Part shown: positions 26,445-35,022 of the stretch, piece by piece
Position numbering within the stretch: the first letter of the stretch is position 1
Layout of the letters: each line of letters begins with the position of its first letter
Assembly: GCF_039522525.1 (NCBI RefSeq)
Contig: NZ_BAAADO010000006.1
Span: 124,001 to 188,000, forward strand
DNA length: 64,000 nt
Origin: Salinibacillus aidingensis
GTDB lineage: Bacteria; Bacillota; Bacilli; Bacillales; Alkalibacillaceae
Direction of reading: 5' to 3'
Notes under the pieces: generated by a model
The model's input: the letters and a program-made list of their open reading frames with translations, nothing else
Told to the model about the DNA's origin: nothing
Database searches by the model: none
Translations under genes and position numbers: made by a program

Positions 26445-27666
26445 GTGGAACTCTCTCCTGTTATTTTTGCAACAGACACTCGTGATTTATCTGATAGGTG
26501 TGCCTGTCCTATATCTGCTGAATGAGTTTTTGCCATTGCCGGAATATTTACTGATGGTTTTTCTCATCGGTTTCGTTCTGATTGAAATGAGGCAAAGGGT
26601 TAAAACGTATGCTCCGTATATTCTAACAGTACCGGTTGTCATTCTGTTTTGTACTCAATTATTAAAGTTATCCTGGTTCAGTTCCATCGTGCTGGCACTC
26701 ACCCTGATCCTCTTATTTATCCATCAACTAAAAGAGGGAAGTTTCGAAAACGAAAAAAACGTTTTGCTTATAACTTTTTCACTAGCAGTTATAGAGGTGC
26801 TGATTTTTTCCCGACCTGAAGTGATCTGGGTAGCGGTTCTGCAATTTTTTCTGCTGTATGCAGGGTTTTATGTGAGGCAGTATACATCCATTCAAAGGCA
26901 TACAGCGGAGGATGTCCCTGTTCAGCAGGTTATGAAGCTTCCCGGGCTGCTCGGTATTATTTTTCTGTCCATGGGCCTTCTCGTTTTTATGGTTTTCACT
27001 CCTGTACGAGCGGTTTTTCGGCTAATGCTTGAGGGAGTAGCTGTTATGCTCACAGCGGTTTTACAGTTTATCGGGCTTGGGATTGATTTAACAGGCATAA
27101 CTGAGTTAGAGGTGGAGGATTCAGAGCAGTCTTCTATGAATACCTTGAACGAAGACATGAATCAAAATCAGTATCAATTTGTCAACGACGGGGCAGCTTC
27201 CGTCATTAATCAGTCCGTAAATGTATTGTTATGGATTGGAATGATTCTGCTGTTTATCGTGGCTATTTTGCTTGCAAAGAAGTTTTTCGGCAGGGAGCTC
27301 GTTGGCTATCAACCGAAACAAAATCCGTCTGATGTTGAATATATACTGGAAAGTAGTGAAAACGATCGTCTGCGAACCTCACTTTTAAAGCGCTTTTCCA
27401 GAAAACCGAATCATCAGGCGCGGCGGTTGTTTTTTCAGTTTGAGCAATTTGCCATAAAGCATGGATTTGGTCGCAAGCCGCATGAAACCATAGAGAATTG
27501 GTTTACGCGAATTGATTTGCCTTTATCTTCCGTCGATACTTATCAAAAGGTACGTTATGGAGAAGAGGAGACTACACCTCGGGAAGTAAAAAGATTAAAG
27601 AAAGAACTGGACAAGAAGAAACAGGAATTAATGAACAGGGAAAAGAAGAAGGAGGATGACCAGTAG
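26437..27666 (+). CDS. Membrane protein of the MoxR/DUF58 module, lacking transglutaminase domain
   Basis: A 409-residue protein with about seven transmembrane helices, an acidic extracytoplasmic loop rich in Glu/Gln/Asn (around residues 220-260), another helix, and a C-terminal DUF4129-like cytoplasmic part (F-E-Q-F-A-I-K-H-G-F-G-R-K-P-H-E-T). It occupies the position of YebA/TgpA (over 700 residues in B. subtilis) but is about 300 residues shorter and has no Cys-His-Asp transglutaminase core. It ends in a highly charged K/E tail. AGGTGA precedes ATG 26437, with an 8-base overlap of the DUF58 gene. Confidence 0.75.
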   Translation: MDKWNSLLLFLQQTLVIYLIGVPVLYLLNEFLPLPEYLLMVFLIGFVLIEMRQRVKTYAPYILTVPVVILFCTQLLKLSWFSSIVLALTLILLFIHQLKEGSFENEKNVLLITFSLAVIEVLIFSRPEVIWVAVLQFFLLYAGFYVRQYTSIQRHTAEDVPVQQVMKLPGLLGIIFLSMGLLVFMVFTPVRAVFRLMLEGVAVMLTAVLQFIGLGIDLTGITELEVEDSEQSSMNTLNEDMNQNQYQFVNDGAASVINQSVNVLLWIGMILLFIVAILLAKKFFGRELVGYQPKQNPSDVEYILESSENDRLRTSLLKRFSRKPNHQARRLFFQFEQFAIKHGFGRKPHETIENWFTRIDLPLSSVDTYQKVRYGEEETTPREVKRLKKELDKKKQELMNREKKKEDDQ

Positions 27667-27685
27667 GAAACCGGTCACCCTCCTC
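27650..27685 (+). terminator. Hairpin across the end of the MoxR operon
   Basis: AGGAGGATGACC pairs with GGTCACCCTCCT, spanning the stop codon between convergent genes. Only a weak T-rich stretch follows on either strand, so termination activity is uncertain. Confidence 0.4.
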
Positions 27686-27686
27686 T

Positions 27687-28028
27687 TCAGATTTGGAAGA
27701 AATAAAAAACACTCAACACTATGATAAGACTTAAACCAACTGACGTAGTTAAATATAGAAAAGCAGACGCCCATTCCCGCTGTTCAATAAGTTTGATGGT
27801 TTCTAAACTAAAGGTTGAAAAGGTGGTAAACGCCCCGCAAAAGCCAATACCAAGGATATGTACCCATTGTTGCTGAATATCGATTCCAAGAATAATCCCC
27901 AGCAGAAGCGAGCCGACCACATTGACCAGCCAGGTCCCCCATGGATAATCATATTTATTTAGCCAGTGACTTATCCATGCTCTGGAAAAGGCACCCAAAC
28001 ATCCTCCAAGAAAGACATAGCCAATCAT
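27687..28028 (-). CDS. crcB: Fluoride channel FluC (CrcB), subunit 2
   Basis: A 113-residue four-helix membrane protein of the Fluc/CrcB family with the pore motifs G-T-W-L-V-N-V-V-G-S and G-A-F-T-T-F-S-T-F-S. Fluc proteins export fluoride as antiparallel dimers. The gene overlaps the upstream crcB paralogue by 4 bases, and paired genes usually encode heterodimers. No fluoride riboswitch is visible upstream of the pair. Confidence 0.92.
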   Translation of the reverse strand: MIGYVFLGGCLGAFSRAWISHWLNKYDYPWGTWLVNVVGSLLLGIILGIDIQQQWVHILGIGFCGAFTTFSTFSLETIKLIEQREWASAFLYLTTSVGLSLIIVLSVFYFFQI

Positions 28029-28402
28029 GATGGTTCACTTCCTATACGTTTTACCATCCATGTATAACTCAAACCGCTAAGAAAGAGTCCCCCGATTATA
28101 CTTCCGAAAATATACAAAACAAAGAGCAATGTGCTGCCACTCTGGAGCAGCTCGATGCTTTCAGTGGAGAAGGTAGAAAAGGTGGTGAAGGACCCAATCA
28201 TACCTGTTCCTATAATCTTTTTTAAATGAGGGTGCATACGGGGTAATAACAGAACAAACGGCAAGAAGAGGCATCCGATGTAATTGGTCATTAATGTGGC
28301 CCAAGGAAAGGCTGAAGCATCCAGTATGACTGATAATGCATAACGCAAAGCAGCACCAATTCCTCCACCAATCGCAATCCCTAACCAAATTAGTTTTGAC
28401 AA
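28025..28402 (-). CDS. crcB: Fluoride channel FluC (CrcB), subunit 1
   Basis: A 125-residue CrcB paralogue with four helices; G-G-G-I-G-A-A-L-R-Y at the N-terminus and G-S-F-T-T-F-S-T-F-S in helix 3. The pore asparagine motif reads A-T-L-M-T-N-Y-I-G-C, a little different from its partner. TTG start with a weak ribosome site. It lies 16 bases after the end of znuB, so it may be read from the zinc promoter. With the overlapping partner it likely forms a heterodimeric fluoride exporter. Confidence 0.9.
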   Translation of the reverse strand: MSKLIWLGIAIGGGIGAALRYALSVILDASAFPWATLMTNYIGCLFLPFVLLLPRMHPHLKKIIGTGMIGSFTTFSTFSTESIELLQSGSTLLFVLYIFGSIIGGLFLSGLSYTWMVKRIGSEPS

Positions 28403-28418
28403 AAGTCTTACACCACTC

Positions 28419-29243
28419 TTATTTTCGTGATTTTAAAAATAGAACAATCCCTAAAATAAGGGCTAACGCTACTACGATAGTGCCACCAGGCGGTATTTCA
28501 AAATAATATCCGCTGATAAGACCTGTAATAACGGAAAGTTCACCAAACAGGATACTATAAAAAATCGCCTGTTTAAAGCTTTTCGCCATTCGAATGCTGG
28601 AGGCAACCGGCAGAGTCATTAATGCTGATACCAGCAATACCCCAACAATTCTTATGGAAGCCGAAATAGCAAGAGCGGTTAACAGGATAAATAAAAAGTG
28701 GATCCATTTGGCATGAATTCCGGAAACCCGGGCATATTCCTCGTCAAAGGATACAGCAAACAGCTCTTTGTAAAAAATGATGACGGCAGCGACGATAAAT
28801 AAGGAAATCCCTAAAATAAAATATAAATCCTGCTGACTAACCGCTGCCACAGAGCCAAATAGATACGCATATAAATCTGTGTTAAATCCGTCTGCCAGAG
28901 AAATAAAAATAACACTGAGTCCGACCCCTACAGATAAAATAATTGGAATGGCAATTTCCTGAAACGATTGATAAACACTCCGCAGATATTCAATGATAAT
29001 GGCGCCAATAATAGAAAAACCAATCCCTGTATAATAAGGGGATATCGCTAGGAATGCTATTTTCTTTTCTAAAAACAGACCAAAGGCGATACCGGACAGT
29101 GTCACATGGGAAAGCCCATCCGCGATCAGGGATAAACGCCGTACAACGATAAAGGTACCCAATAGAGGAGCAATCAGACCGATTAACAATCCTGTATAGA
29201 AGGTATTCCGTAAAAACTCAAATTCTAAAAAGCTTTCTATCAT
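28419..29243 (-). CDS. znuB: Zinc/manganese ABC transporter permease
   Basis: A 274-residue permease of the ABC-3 family with eight or nine helices; G-L-S-H-V-T-L-S-G-I-A near residue 44 and V-G-V-L-L-V-S-A-L-M-T-L-P are family marks. Partner of the ATPase gene 14 bases upstream. Zur-like operators in front of the ATPase gene point to zinc rather than manganese. No metal-binding lipoprotein gene (znuA) is adjacent, so it must be elsewhere. Confidence 0.88.
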   Translation of the reverse strand: MIESFLEFEFLRNTFYTGLLIGLIAPLLGTFIVVRRLSLIADGLSHVTLSGIAFGLFLEKKIAFLAISPYYTGIGFSIIGAIIIEYLRSVYQSFQEIAIPIILSVGVGLSVIFISLADGFNTDLYAYLFGSVAAVSQQDLYFILGISLFIVAAVIIFYKELFAVSFDEEYARVSGIHAKWIHFLFILLTALAISASIRIVGVLLVSALMTLPVASSIRMAKSFKQAIFYSILFGELSVITGLISGYYFEIPPGGTIVVALALILGIVLFLKSRK

Positions 29244-29257
29244 TTTTGTTCCTCCCG

Positions 29258-30019
29258 TTAATGGTTATGAGAAATGGAGTGCATGGAATGGCCGTAAAAC
29301 TGTGACAGCTCATCATCTGATTTTTGATGAAACTCAGAAGGATTTCCATGATAATGAATCGTTTTATTTAAACATAATAAATCCGAAACATAGGATGTGA
29401 TGGTTCCGATATCATGAGAGACTAATAAAAGGGTAATCCCTTCCTTTTCATTTAATCGGGCGAGCATTTTGTAAAAACGCTCCACATTTTCTGTATCCAC
29501 TCCTACAGTTGGTTCATCCAGAATAAGCAATTCAGGCTGGCTGACCAGAGACCGGGCAATAAATACTCTCTGCTGCTGACCACCGGATAAATCCCCGATG
29601 TTCCGATCTGCATACTCCCTCATTCCCACGTTTTCAAGTGCACGGTAAATTTGTGCTTTATGTCCTTTATTTAAAAAACGAAAATAGCCGACTTTACCGG
29701 TCAGACCCATGGATACCACTTCATACACCGTAGCCGGGAAGCCACGATTAAATGTATTGGCCTTTTGGGATACAAAGCTGACTTTGTTCCAATTTTTGAA
29801 CTTATGAATCGGTGTCCCGAATAACTCAATTGTTCCTTTCTGCAATCGTAAAAGCCCAAGAATGAGTTGAATAAGTGTCGTTTTTCCTGAACCATTTGGC
29901 CCGACCAGACCCGCAAAGGATCCTTGCTGAATCGTAAAGTTAACACCTTCAAGCACATTCTGCTGTTCGTACTTATAGTCTAGTTGTTGTACTGATAGAA
30001 CAGGAGCAGAAGCATCCAT
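29258..30019 (-). CDS. znuC: Zinc ABC transporter ATP-binding protein
   Basis: A 253-residue ABC ATPase: Walker A G-P-N-G-S-G-K-T-T, signature L-S-G-G-Q-Q-Q-R, Walker B L-L-I-L-D-E-P-T-V-G-V-D, and a histidine-rich C-terminus (H-S-M-H-S-I-S-H-N-H) often seen in ZnuC. ATG 30019 has AAGGGAGG 7 bases upstream; the TTG two codons earlier is closer to that site than usual. First gene of a znuCB operon that may continue into the crcB pair. Confidence 0.9.
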   Translation of the reverse strand: MDASAPVLSVQQLDYKYEQQNVLEGVNFTIQQGSFAGLVGPNGSGKTTLIQLILGLLRLQKGTIELFGTPIHKFKNWNKVSFVSQKANTFNRGFPATVYEVVSMGLTGKVGYFRFLNKGHKAQIYRALENVGMREYADRNIGDLSGGQQQRVFIARSLVSQPELLILDEPTVGVDTENVERFYKMLARLNEKEGITLLLVSHDIGTITSYVSDLLCLNKTIHYHGNPSEFHQKSDDELSQFYGHSMHSISHNH

Positions 30020-30103
30020 TCCCAATCCTCCCTTTTAATCTGGTGATACCGACTACTGATAAATGATATGTTTTAAATCAGCTGAATCCTGATCATAACT
30101 CTA

Positions 30104-30118
30104 TCGTAATCATTGTCG
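30104..30118. promoter_or_regulatory. Degenerate Zur-like box
   Basis: TCGTAATCATTGTCG fits the 7-1-7 Zur pattern TCGTAAT-N-ATTACGA in its left half and in part of the right. It is 85 bases before the znuC start. Confidence 0.45.
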
Positions 30119-30177
30119 TCACAAATCATTCATTATAAAACGTATTTAATTTTACCGAACTATTTTTAATTTGTAAA

Positions 30178-30192
30178 TCATAATGGTTACGA
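30178..30192. promoter_or_regulatory. Zur box upstream of znuCB
   Basis: TCATAATGGTTACGA matches the B. subtilis Zur operator consensus at 13 of 14 half-site positions counting TCATAAT/GTTACGA loosely as near-palindromic. It lies about 160 bases upstream of znuC and implies repression in zinc-replete cells. Confidence 0.65.
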
Positions 30193-30204
30193 TTTATTAT
30201 TGGG

Positions 30205-30343
30205 AAAAGCGGAGGCGACTGTTTAGGCCCGACGGCATAAGCAGAATCTCCGGAGTGGCCGCTTTTTGGCCATGTAGGGTATTCTGCTTATGAGGGCTAG
30301 GGCCTGGGAGCCGTAGCTGGACAGAAGAGGCTTCCGCTTTTGT
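30205..30343 (+). repeat. Interspersed repeat family B, copy B1
   Basis: Begins AAAAGCGGAGGCGACTG and ends CTTCCGCTTTT, so the ends are inverted repeats. Inside are GGCATAAGCAGAATC and its inverted partner ATTCTGCTTATG around a GTGGCC...GGCCA hairpin. It closely matches copy B2 at 55.2 kb. Confidence 0.75.
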
Positions 30344-30425
30344 TCATAAACATATTACTTGCCTGAAGCCTTTCTATGTCCTACGATAACTATATTTGAA
30401 AAGAATAGATTTAGGAGATGACAAC

Positions 30426-31382
30426 ATGAAAGGCATACTTCAAAATAAATGGTCGGTTATTGCTATAGCTGTGTTTTGTTCCATCCTGTGGGGCAGTGCA
30501 TTTCCGGTACTGAAGATAAGCTATGTGGAAATGCAAATGGCGGCAGATGATATCATTGCAAAAATTGTGTTTGCGGGGATGCGCTTCTTATTAGCCGGAC
30601 TTATTGTGTTATTATTTTTAGTTTTTATGAATCCATCCAGCATTCTCGTTTCCCGTAAACACTTCATGATTTTACTGATTTTAGGGATTGTACAAACAGC
30701 CCTTCAATATTTTTTCTTTTATAATGGATTAGCCAAAGTTTCAGGAATGCAGGGGGCTATTTTGAGCTCAAGCGGGACCTTCTTTACCGTACTTCTGGCA
30801 CACTTTTATTATAAAAATGACCGGTTAAGCTGGAAGAAGGTTGTAGGATTGCTTGCCGGCTTTTCGGGTATTGTGATTGCCAACTGGGGCCAGGAGTTTC
30901 AGCTCAGCTTTCAATGGGATGGAGAAGGATTTATGATCCTGTCAGGTGTTACGAGTGCAATTGCGACAATCATGGCCAAAGAGCTCGCGACAGGTATCCA
31001 TCCCATTGCTGTCACTGGCTGGCAGTTGTCCTTAGGCTCTATACTTATGCTGCTCGTTGGTGTTCCACAATTAGCGGAGGGTGCAATTGTATTTACAACT
31101 TTTGGATGGGGTTTACTAATTTATTCTGCCTTCCTTTCAGCTATAGCCTTTACCCTTTGGTATTCACTGCTGAAATACAACAATGCAGGAATTATCAGTA
31201 TGTATAAATTCATCGTTCCAGTTGCCGGTACGCTACTTTCTTCCATATTTATACCGGAAGAACAGTTGAATATTTTCATATTATTGGCTATCGCAATGGT
31301 TGCACTGGGAATAATTATCGTGAACTTTAAAGGAAGAGAAAAAGCCCACCTGCAGCAGAACGAGGCTGTGGGAGTTAAGTGA
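30426..31382 (+). CDS. EamA family (DMT superfamily) transporter
   Basis: A 318-residue protein with ten transmembrane helices formed by two EamA repeats; the N-terminal W-G-S-A-F-P-V and the second-repeat G-V-T-S-A-I-A segment are typical. EamA proteins usually export amino acids or metabolites; substrate unknown. ATG 30426 is preceded by TAGGAGATG. Monocistronic, ending in a terminator. Confidence 0.85.
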   Translation: MKGILQNKWSVIAIAVFCSILWGSAFPVLKISYVEMQMAADDIIAKIVFAGMRFLLAGLIVLLFLVFMNPSSILVSRKHFMILLILGIVQTALQYFFFYNGLAKVSGMQGAILSSSGTFFTVLLAHFYYKNDRLSWKKVVGLLAGFSGIVIANWGQEFQLSFQWDGEGFMILSGVTSAIATIMAKELATGIHPIAVTGWQLSLGSILMLLVGVPQLAEGAIVFTTFGWGLLIYSAFLSAIAFTLWYSLLKYNNAGIISMYKFIVPVAGTLLSSIFIPEEQLNIFILLAIAMVALGIIIVNFKGREKAHLQQNEAVGVK

Positions 31383-31427
31383 GATTAGGGCTGCATGAAG
31401 AAATTCTTAAAATTAATAAGATGATTG

Positions 31428-31466
31428 ATAAGCCTATCCAGCTATGTGTTAGGTAGGCTTTGTTTG
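31428..31466 (+). terminator. Rho-independent terminator
   Basis: AAGCCTATC pairs with GGTAGGCTT, followed by TGTTTGT. It lies about 50 bases after the EamA transporter gene. Confidence 0.65.
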
Positions 31467-31509
31467 TGAAATTTAGGGATTCACGCTTGATTGGCTGTGG
31501 ATGACGGGT

Positions 31510-31597
31510 GAATCCGCCGAGAGAAGGAGAGTCACGGTAGATTCAGATGAAAAGGAGAATGAATCCGCCGAGAGAAGGTGTGTCCCGGCAGATTCAG
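31510..31597 (+). repeat. Two direct repeats of a GAATCCGCCGAGAGAAGG unit
   Basis: Copies at 31510-31546 and 31561-31597 share GAATCCGCCGAGAGAAGG and end in CGG(T/C)AGATTCAG. The unit's ends GAATC...GATTC are inverted repeats. No gene seen here. Confidence 0.7.
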
Positions 31598-31615
31598 GTA
31601 TAAATTCAATAAGAA

Positions 31616-31655
31616 AGAGCCGTGATAGGAGCAATCACGGCTTATATCTTTTTTA
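31616..31655 (-). terminator. Terminator of the coat-protein genes (either strand)
   Basis: AGCCGTGAT pairs with ATCACGGCT. On the minus strand CTTTCTT follows; on the plus strand TTTTTT follows at about 31648. It lies downstream of the leftward cotF-like gene. Confidence 0.65.
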
Positions 31656-31719
31656 TACCAGCCCTTCCCCGCTCGCCTACGCTTTTCTGTGTCCAGCTCC
31701 AGGGCCCTTCCGCTTTTCT

Positions 31720-32103
31720 TCACTGCAAATAGGGCAATTGGTTTTTGTAACCGGCGTATTGCTGATAGCTTTGTTGCATTTTCTGCTGGTCGGCAACTTC
31801 CAGGCTATACCAGCCATTTTTAAACATAAGATCGAACAGGTTGCGCTGGCAGTCCTGAGTTTCTTTAAAAATTAAGGAAACGTCCTGATATAACCTCTGA
31901 TTACTGACCTCGTTCATAGCTGTGGTATAGGATGCGGTCATGTATTTTTCTGTAGCAAGCATATCATTTACAAAATCACGTTCGTTCATTTGAGGGGTTT
32001 TTGGTACTTGGGTTTCCTGATTGGAAATGGTTTGACTCTGTTGTAGATTTTGTATCTGTATGTTCCGCTGCGCCTGCTGTTTTAATTGATCTTCGTTTGT
32101 CAT
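31720..32103 (-). CDS. Spore coat protein, CotF family
   Basis: A 127-residue protein with a glutamine-rich N-terminus and a helical Coat F domain (N-E-R-D-F-V-N-D-M-L-A-T-E-K, Y-Q-D-V-S-L-I-F-K-E-T-Q, then Q-R-N-L-F-D-L-M-F-K-N-G-W-Y). It is expected in the coat of the spore. ATG 32103 follows AAAGGGTG. It lies 27 bases after a second coat gene and likely shares a sporulation-time promoter that I cannot see clearly. Confidence 0.8.
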   Translation of the reverse strand: MTNEDQLKQQAQRNIQIQNLQQSQTISNQETQVPKTPQMNERDFVNDMLATEKYMTASYTTAMNEVSNQRLYQDVSLIFKETQDCQRNLFDLMFKNGWYSLEVADQQKMQQSYQQYAGYKNQLPYLQ

Positions 32104-32130
32104 ATCATTCACCCTTTCTATCATTCACTT

Positions 32131-32400
32131 TTAATGATTTACCTGAGGACTGGGATTCTGATTTAAATACTGCAGGATTTTCTCATAATGGCGCTGATGC
32201 ATTTCACCAGCGGATTCCAGTGCTGTTTTCACTTCCTGATTCTGACACTGCTGAGCAAAGAAATGTGCTTTTTTACTTGCAAGCAGATTCCATGAAAGCA
32301 TATCTGATAAGTAGGACTGATCTTTGGTACTGATCATATTTGGCGGTGCTGGCATAGGATTGGTTTGCTGATATTGATTATTTTGCTGTTCCTGAGTCAT
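32131..32400 (-). CDS. Small CotF-like spore coat protein
   Basis: An 89-residue protein with a Gln/Asn/Pro-rich first third and a helical part (D-Q-S-Y-L-S-D-M-L-S-W-N-L-L-A-S-K-K and H-Q-R-H-Y-E-K-I-L-Q-Y-L) as in CotF-like coat proteins. AAAGGAGG precedes the ATG. First of a two-gene coat operon, divergent from fadN. Confidence 0.75.
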   Translation of the reverse strand: MTQEQQNNQYQQTNPMPAPPNMISTKDQSYLSDMLSWNLLASKKAHFFAQQCQNQEVKTALESAGEMHQRHYEKILQYLNQNPSPQVNH

Positions 32401-32543
32401 TTTCAATAGCCTCCTTTTAATAATGTCACTATTTTTTAGCATGTCACATATTTTTGAGAAAAAACCGTTGCGAAAAGTCTGAATATATTTTATAGTTAAA
32501 TTAAGACTTGGATAGGAAACTATCTAATTTTTTTCGCACAAAA

Positions 32544-32561
32544 ATGAATGAGTATTCATTC
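32544..32561. promoter_or_regulatory. FadR operator upstream of fadNAE
   Basis: ATGAATGAGTATTCATTC is a near-perfect palindrome matching the FadR (Bacillus TetR-family) consensus TGAATGA-N-TA-N-TCATTCA as I remember it. It lies 22 bases before the fadN start, so bound FadR would block elongation or initiation until long-chain acyl-CoA releases it. Confidence 0.85.
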
Positions 32562-32583
32562 GAAAGGGATAGGGGGAAATAGC

Positions 32584-34983
32584 ATGGAGCGATCAATCAA
32601 GCGCGCAGCTGTTTTAGGCTCAGGAGTGATGGGGTCCGGAATTGCTGCACACTTGTCGAATTTAGGGATTCCTGTACTAATGCTTGATATTGTACCTCGA
32701 GAACTGACTGACGACGAAAAGAAAAAGGGATTAACCCTTGAGGATCCAAAAGTTAGAAATCGTATGAGTAACCAGAGTAAACAGCAGCTGAAAAAGCAGA
32801 AGCCATCGCCGATTACCAGCAAGAAGAGTCTTGATCTTATTGAAACCGGAAACATGGAAGATGACATGGAAAAGCTTCGGGAAGTGGACTGGATTATTGA
32901 GGTTGTTGTTGAAAATCTTGATATTAAGAAGAAGGTATTTGAGCAGGTAGAACAATATCGGAAAGAAGGAACGATTGTCAGCTCAAACACGTCAGGAATA
33001 TCCATTGAAGGGATGGCTGAAGGTCGATCCGATGACTTTAAAAAGCACTTCCTGGGTACACACTTTTTCAATCCGCCACGCTACTTAAAGCTTTTAGAAG
33101 TTATTCCAAATAAGGAAACTGACCCGGATGTATTATCCTTTATGAAAAAGTTTGGAGAAGATGTCCTTGGTAAAGGTGTAGTAGAAGCGAAGGACACACC
33201 AAACTTTATTGCCAATCGAATCGGTACGTACGGGTTATTGGTTACCGTTCGGGAAATGCAAAAAGGCGGATTCAGTGTCGGTGAGGTTGACTCTGTTACA
33301 GGCCCATTAATTGGACGTCCAAAAAGTGCTACCTTCCGTACATTGGATGTTGTAGGTCTGGATACCTTTGCCCACGTAGCCAAAAACGTTTATGACCAGG
33401 TTGAAGGAGAAGAAAAGCAGGTATTTGCAGTGCCTGACTTTATGAATCAAATGCTTGAAAAAGGCTGGCTGGGTGCAAAGTCAGGCCAGGGATTCTTCCT
33501 TAAGAAAAAAGGAAAAGATGGAAGCGTTATTTATGAGCTGAATCCGGAAACGTTAGAGTACGAAGACCGTAAAAAACTTAAAACCTCTGCTACAGAGGCA
33601 GCTAAACAGGAAAAAGGACCTAAACGTAAATTGAAAGCGCTTGTTTCGGCAAAGGGAGATCGTGCCGGAGACTTAGTCTGGTCTATCTCTAAGCCAGCAC
33701 TCATCTATTCAGCAGAACTTCTGGGTGAAATTGCCGATGATATCACTGCCATTGATGATGCGATGAAATGGGGCTTCGGCTGGGAGCTCGGTCCATTTGA
33801 AATGTGGGATAGCATTGGTGTAAGGAAATCTGTTGAACGTATGAAGGAAGAGGGAGAATCTGTTCCACAATGGGTAGAAGACATGCTGAACAAAGGCTAT
33901 GAGTCTTTCTACAAAACCGAAAATGGAAAAGTCTATTATTACGACCAGGGTGAATACAAAGAAAAACAAGTAAATAAAAAGGAAATAAATCTAAAATTAC
34001 ACAAAGATCAGGCAGGTGTCATTAAGAAAAATAGTGGTGCCAGTTTAATAGATCTTGGTGATGACGTAGCCTTGCTGGAATTCCATTCACAGAGCAATGC
34101 CATTGGTTTAGATACGATTCAGATGATCAACAAAGCCCTTGAAGAAGTTAACCAAAATTACCGAGGATTGGTTATTGGTAACCAGGGTAAGAACTTCTGT
34201 GTCGGTGCTAATTTAGGCATGATGTTAATGGAAGCACAGGACTATAACTTCATGGAATTAGGAATGATTATTAAGCAATTCCAGCAAGCCATGATGAATA
34301 TCAAATACAATGAAAAGCCTGTTGTAGCCGCTCCTTTTGGAATGACACTTGGTGGAGGTACAGAGGTATGTCTGCCGGCTAGCTCCATTCAGGCATCTCC
34401 TGAATCCTACATGGGTCTTGTTGAAGTCGGTGTAGGTCTTATCCCAGGAGGAGGCGGTAACAAGGAGTATTATATCAAGGAATTAAAAGGACTTCCTGAG
34501 GGTGTGGACTTTGACCTGCAAAAAGTGGCCAATGATGTATTTGAAAAGATTGCCATGGCTAAGGTGTCAACGTCTGCCGAGGAAGCAGGAGAGAATGGGA
34601 TTTTAAACAGTAAGGATGCTATCAGTAACAACCCGGATCATTTAATTTATGATGCAAAACAAAACGTTCTGTCACTGGATAAAGCCGGCTATCAAGCACC
34701 TAAGAGAGATAAAGTACCAGTAGTTGGGGAAGCAGGATATGCAGCCATGTTGCTTGGTGCCAAACAGCTGAACATCGGCGGATATGCGTCTGATTACGAT
34801 TTTAAGATTGCTGAAAAACTGGCATTCGTCTTAGCAGGTGGCAAATTAAAACAAGGAACACTGGTAGATGAGGATTATTTGCTGGATTTAGAGCGGGAAG
34901 CGTTTCTTAGTTTAATAGGAGAGCCAAAGACTCAAGAGCGTATGCAGCACATGCTTTTAAAAGGAAAGCCGCTTCGCAATTAA
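32584..34983 (+). CDS. fadN: 3-hydroxyacyl-CoA dehydrogenase / enoyl-CoA hydratase
   Basis: A 799-residue bifunctional beta-oxidation enzyme. NAD-binding G-S-G-V-M-G-S-G is at residues 13-20, the dehydrogenase motif H-F-F-N-P-P and the C-terminal dehydrogenase domains follow, then a crotonase domain from about residue 490 with G-K-N-F-C-V-G-A-N-L-G and G-G-G-T-E-V-C. It makes and oxidises 3-hydroxyacyl-CoA. ATG 32584 follows AGGGGGAA. First gene of fadNAE behind a FadR box, as in B. subtilis. Confidence 0.95.
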   Translation: MERSIKRAAVLGSGVMGSGIAAHLSNLGIPVLMLDIVPRELTDDEKKKGLTLEDPKVRNRMSNQSKQQLKKQKPSPITSKKSLDLIETGNMEDDMEKLREVDWIIEVVVENLDIKKKVFEQVEQYRKEGTIVSSNTSGISIEGMAEGRSDDFKKHFLGTHFFNPPRYLKLLEVIPNKETDPDVLSFMKKFGEDVLGKGVVEAKDTPNFIANRIGTYGLLVTVREMQKGGFSVGEVDSVTGPLIGRPKSATFRTLDVVGLDTFAHVAKNVYDQVEGEEKQVFAVPDFMNQMLEKGWLGAKSGQGFFLKKKGKDGSVIYELNPETLEYEDRKKLKTSATEAAKQEKGPKRKLKALVSAKGDRAGDLVWSISKPALIYSAELLGEIADDITAIDDAMKWGFGWELGPFEMWDSIGVRKSVERMKEEGESVPQWVEDMLNKGYESFYKTENGKVYYYDQGEYKEKQVNKKEINLKLHKDQAGVIKKNSGASLIDLGDDVALLEFHSQSNAIGLDTIQMINKALEEVNQNYRGLVIGNQGKNFCVGANLGMMLMEAQDYNFMELGMIIKQFQQAMMNIKYNEKPVVAAPFGMTLGGGTEVCLPASSIQASPESYMGLVEVGVGLIPGGGGNKEYYIKELKGLPEGVDFDLQKVANDVFEKIAMAKVSTSAEEAGENGILNSKDAISNNPDHLIYDAKQNVLSLDKAGYQAPKRDKVPVVGEAGYAAMLLGAKQLNIGGYASDYDFKIAEKLAFVLAGGKLKQGTLVDEDYLLDLEREAFLSLIGEPKTQERMQHMLLKGKPLRN

Positions 34984-35022
34984 TTAGTTGAAAAAACTCC
35001 AATAAGCAGAGGGGGAAGAAAT

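Noticed and set aside
27687..28418. Fluoride riboswitch before the crcB pair
   Set aside because: Only 16 bases separate crcB from znuB, too short for the aptamer, and none of its conserved blocks was found upstream.
31501..31875. A 124-codon plus-strand frame over the GAATCCGCC direct repeats
   Set aside because: The frame is made of duplicated repeat units and then runs antisense to the coat gene; no ribosome site.
32556..33071. A 171-codon frame on the minus strand opposite fadN
   Set aside because: Shadow of the fadN gene; serine/phenylalanine-rich product without family motifs.
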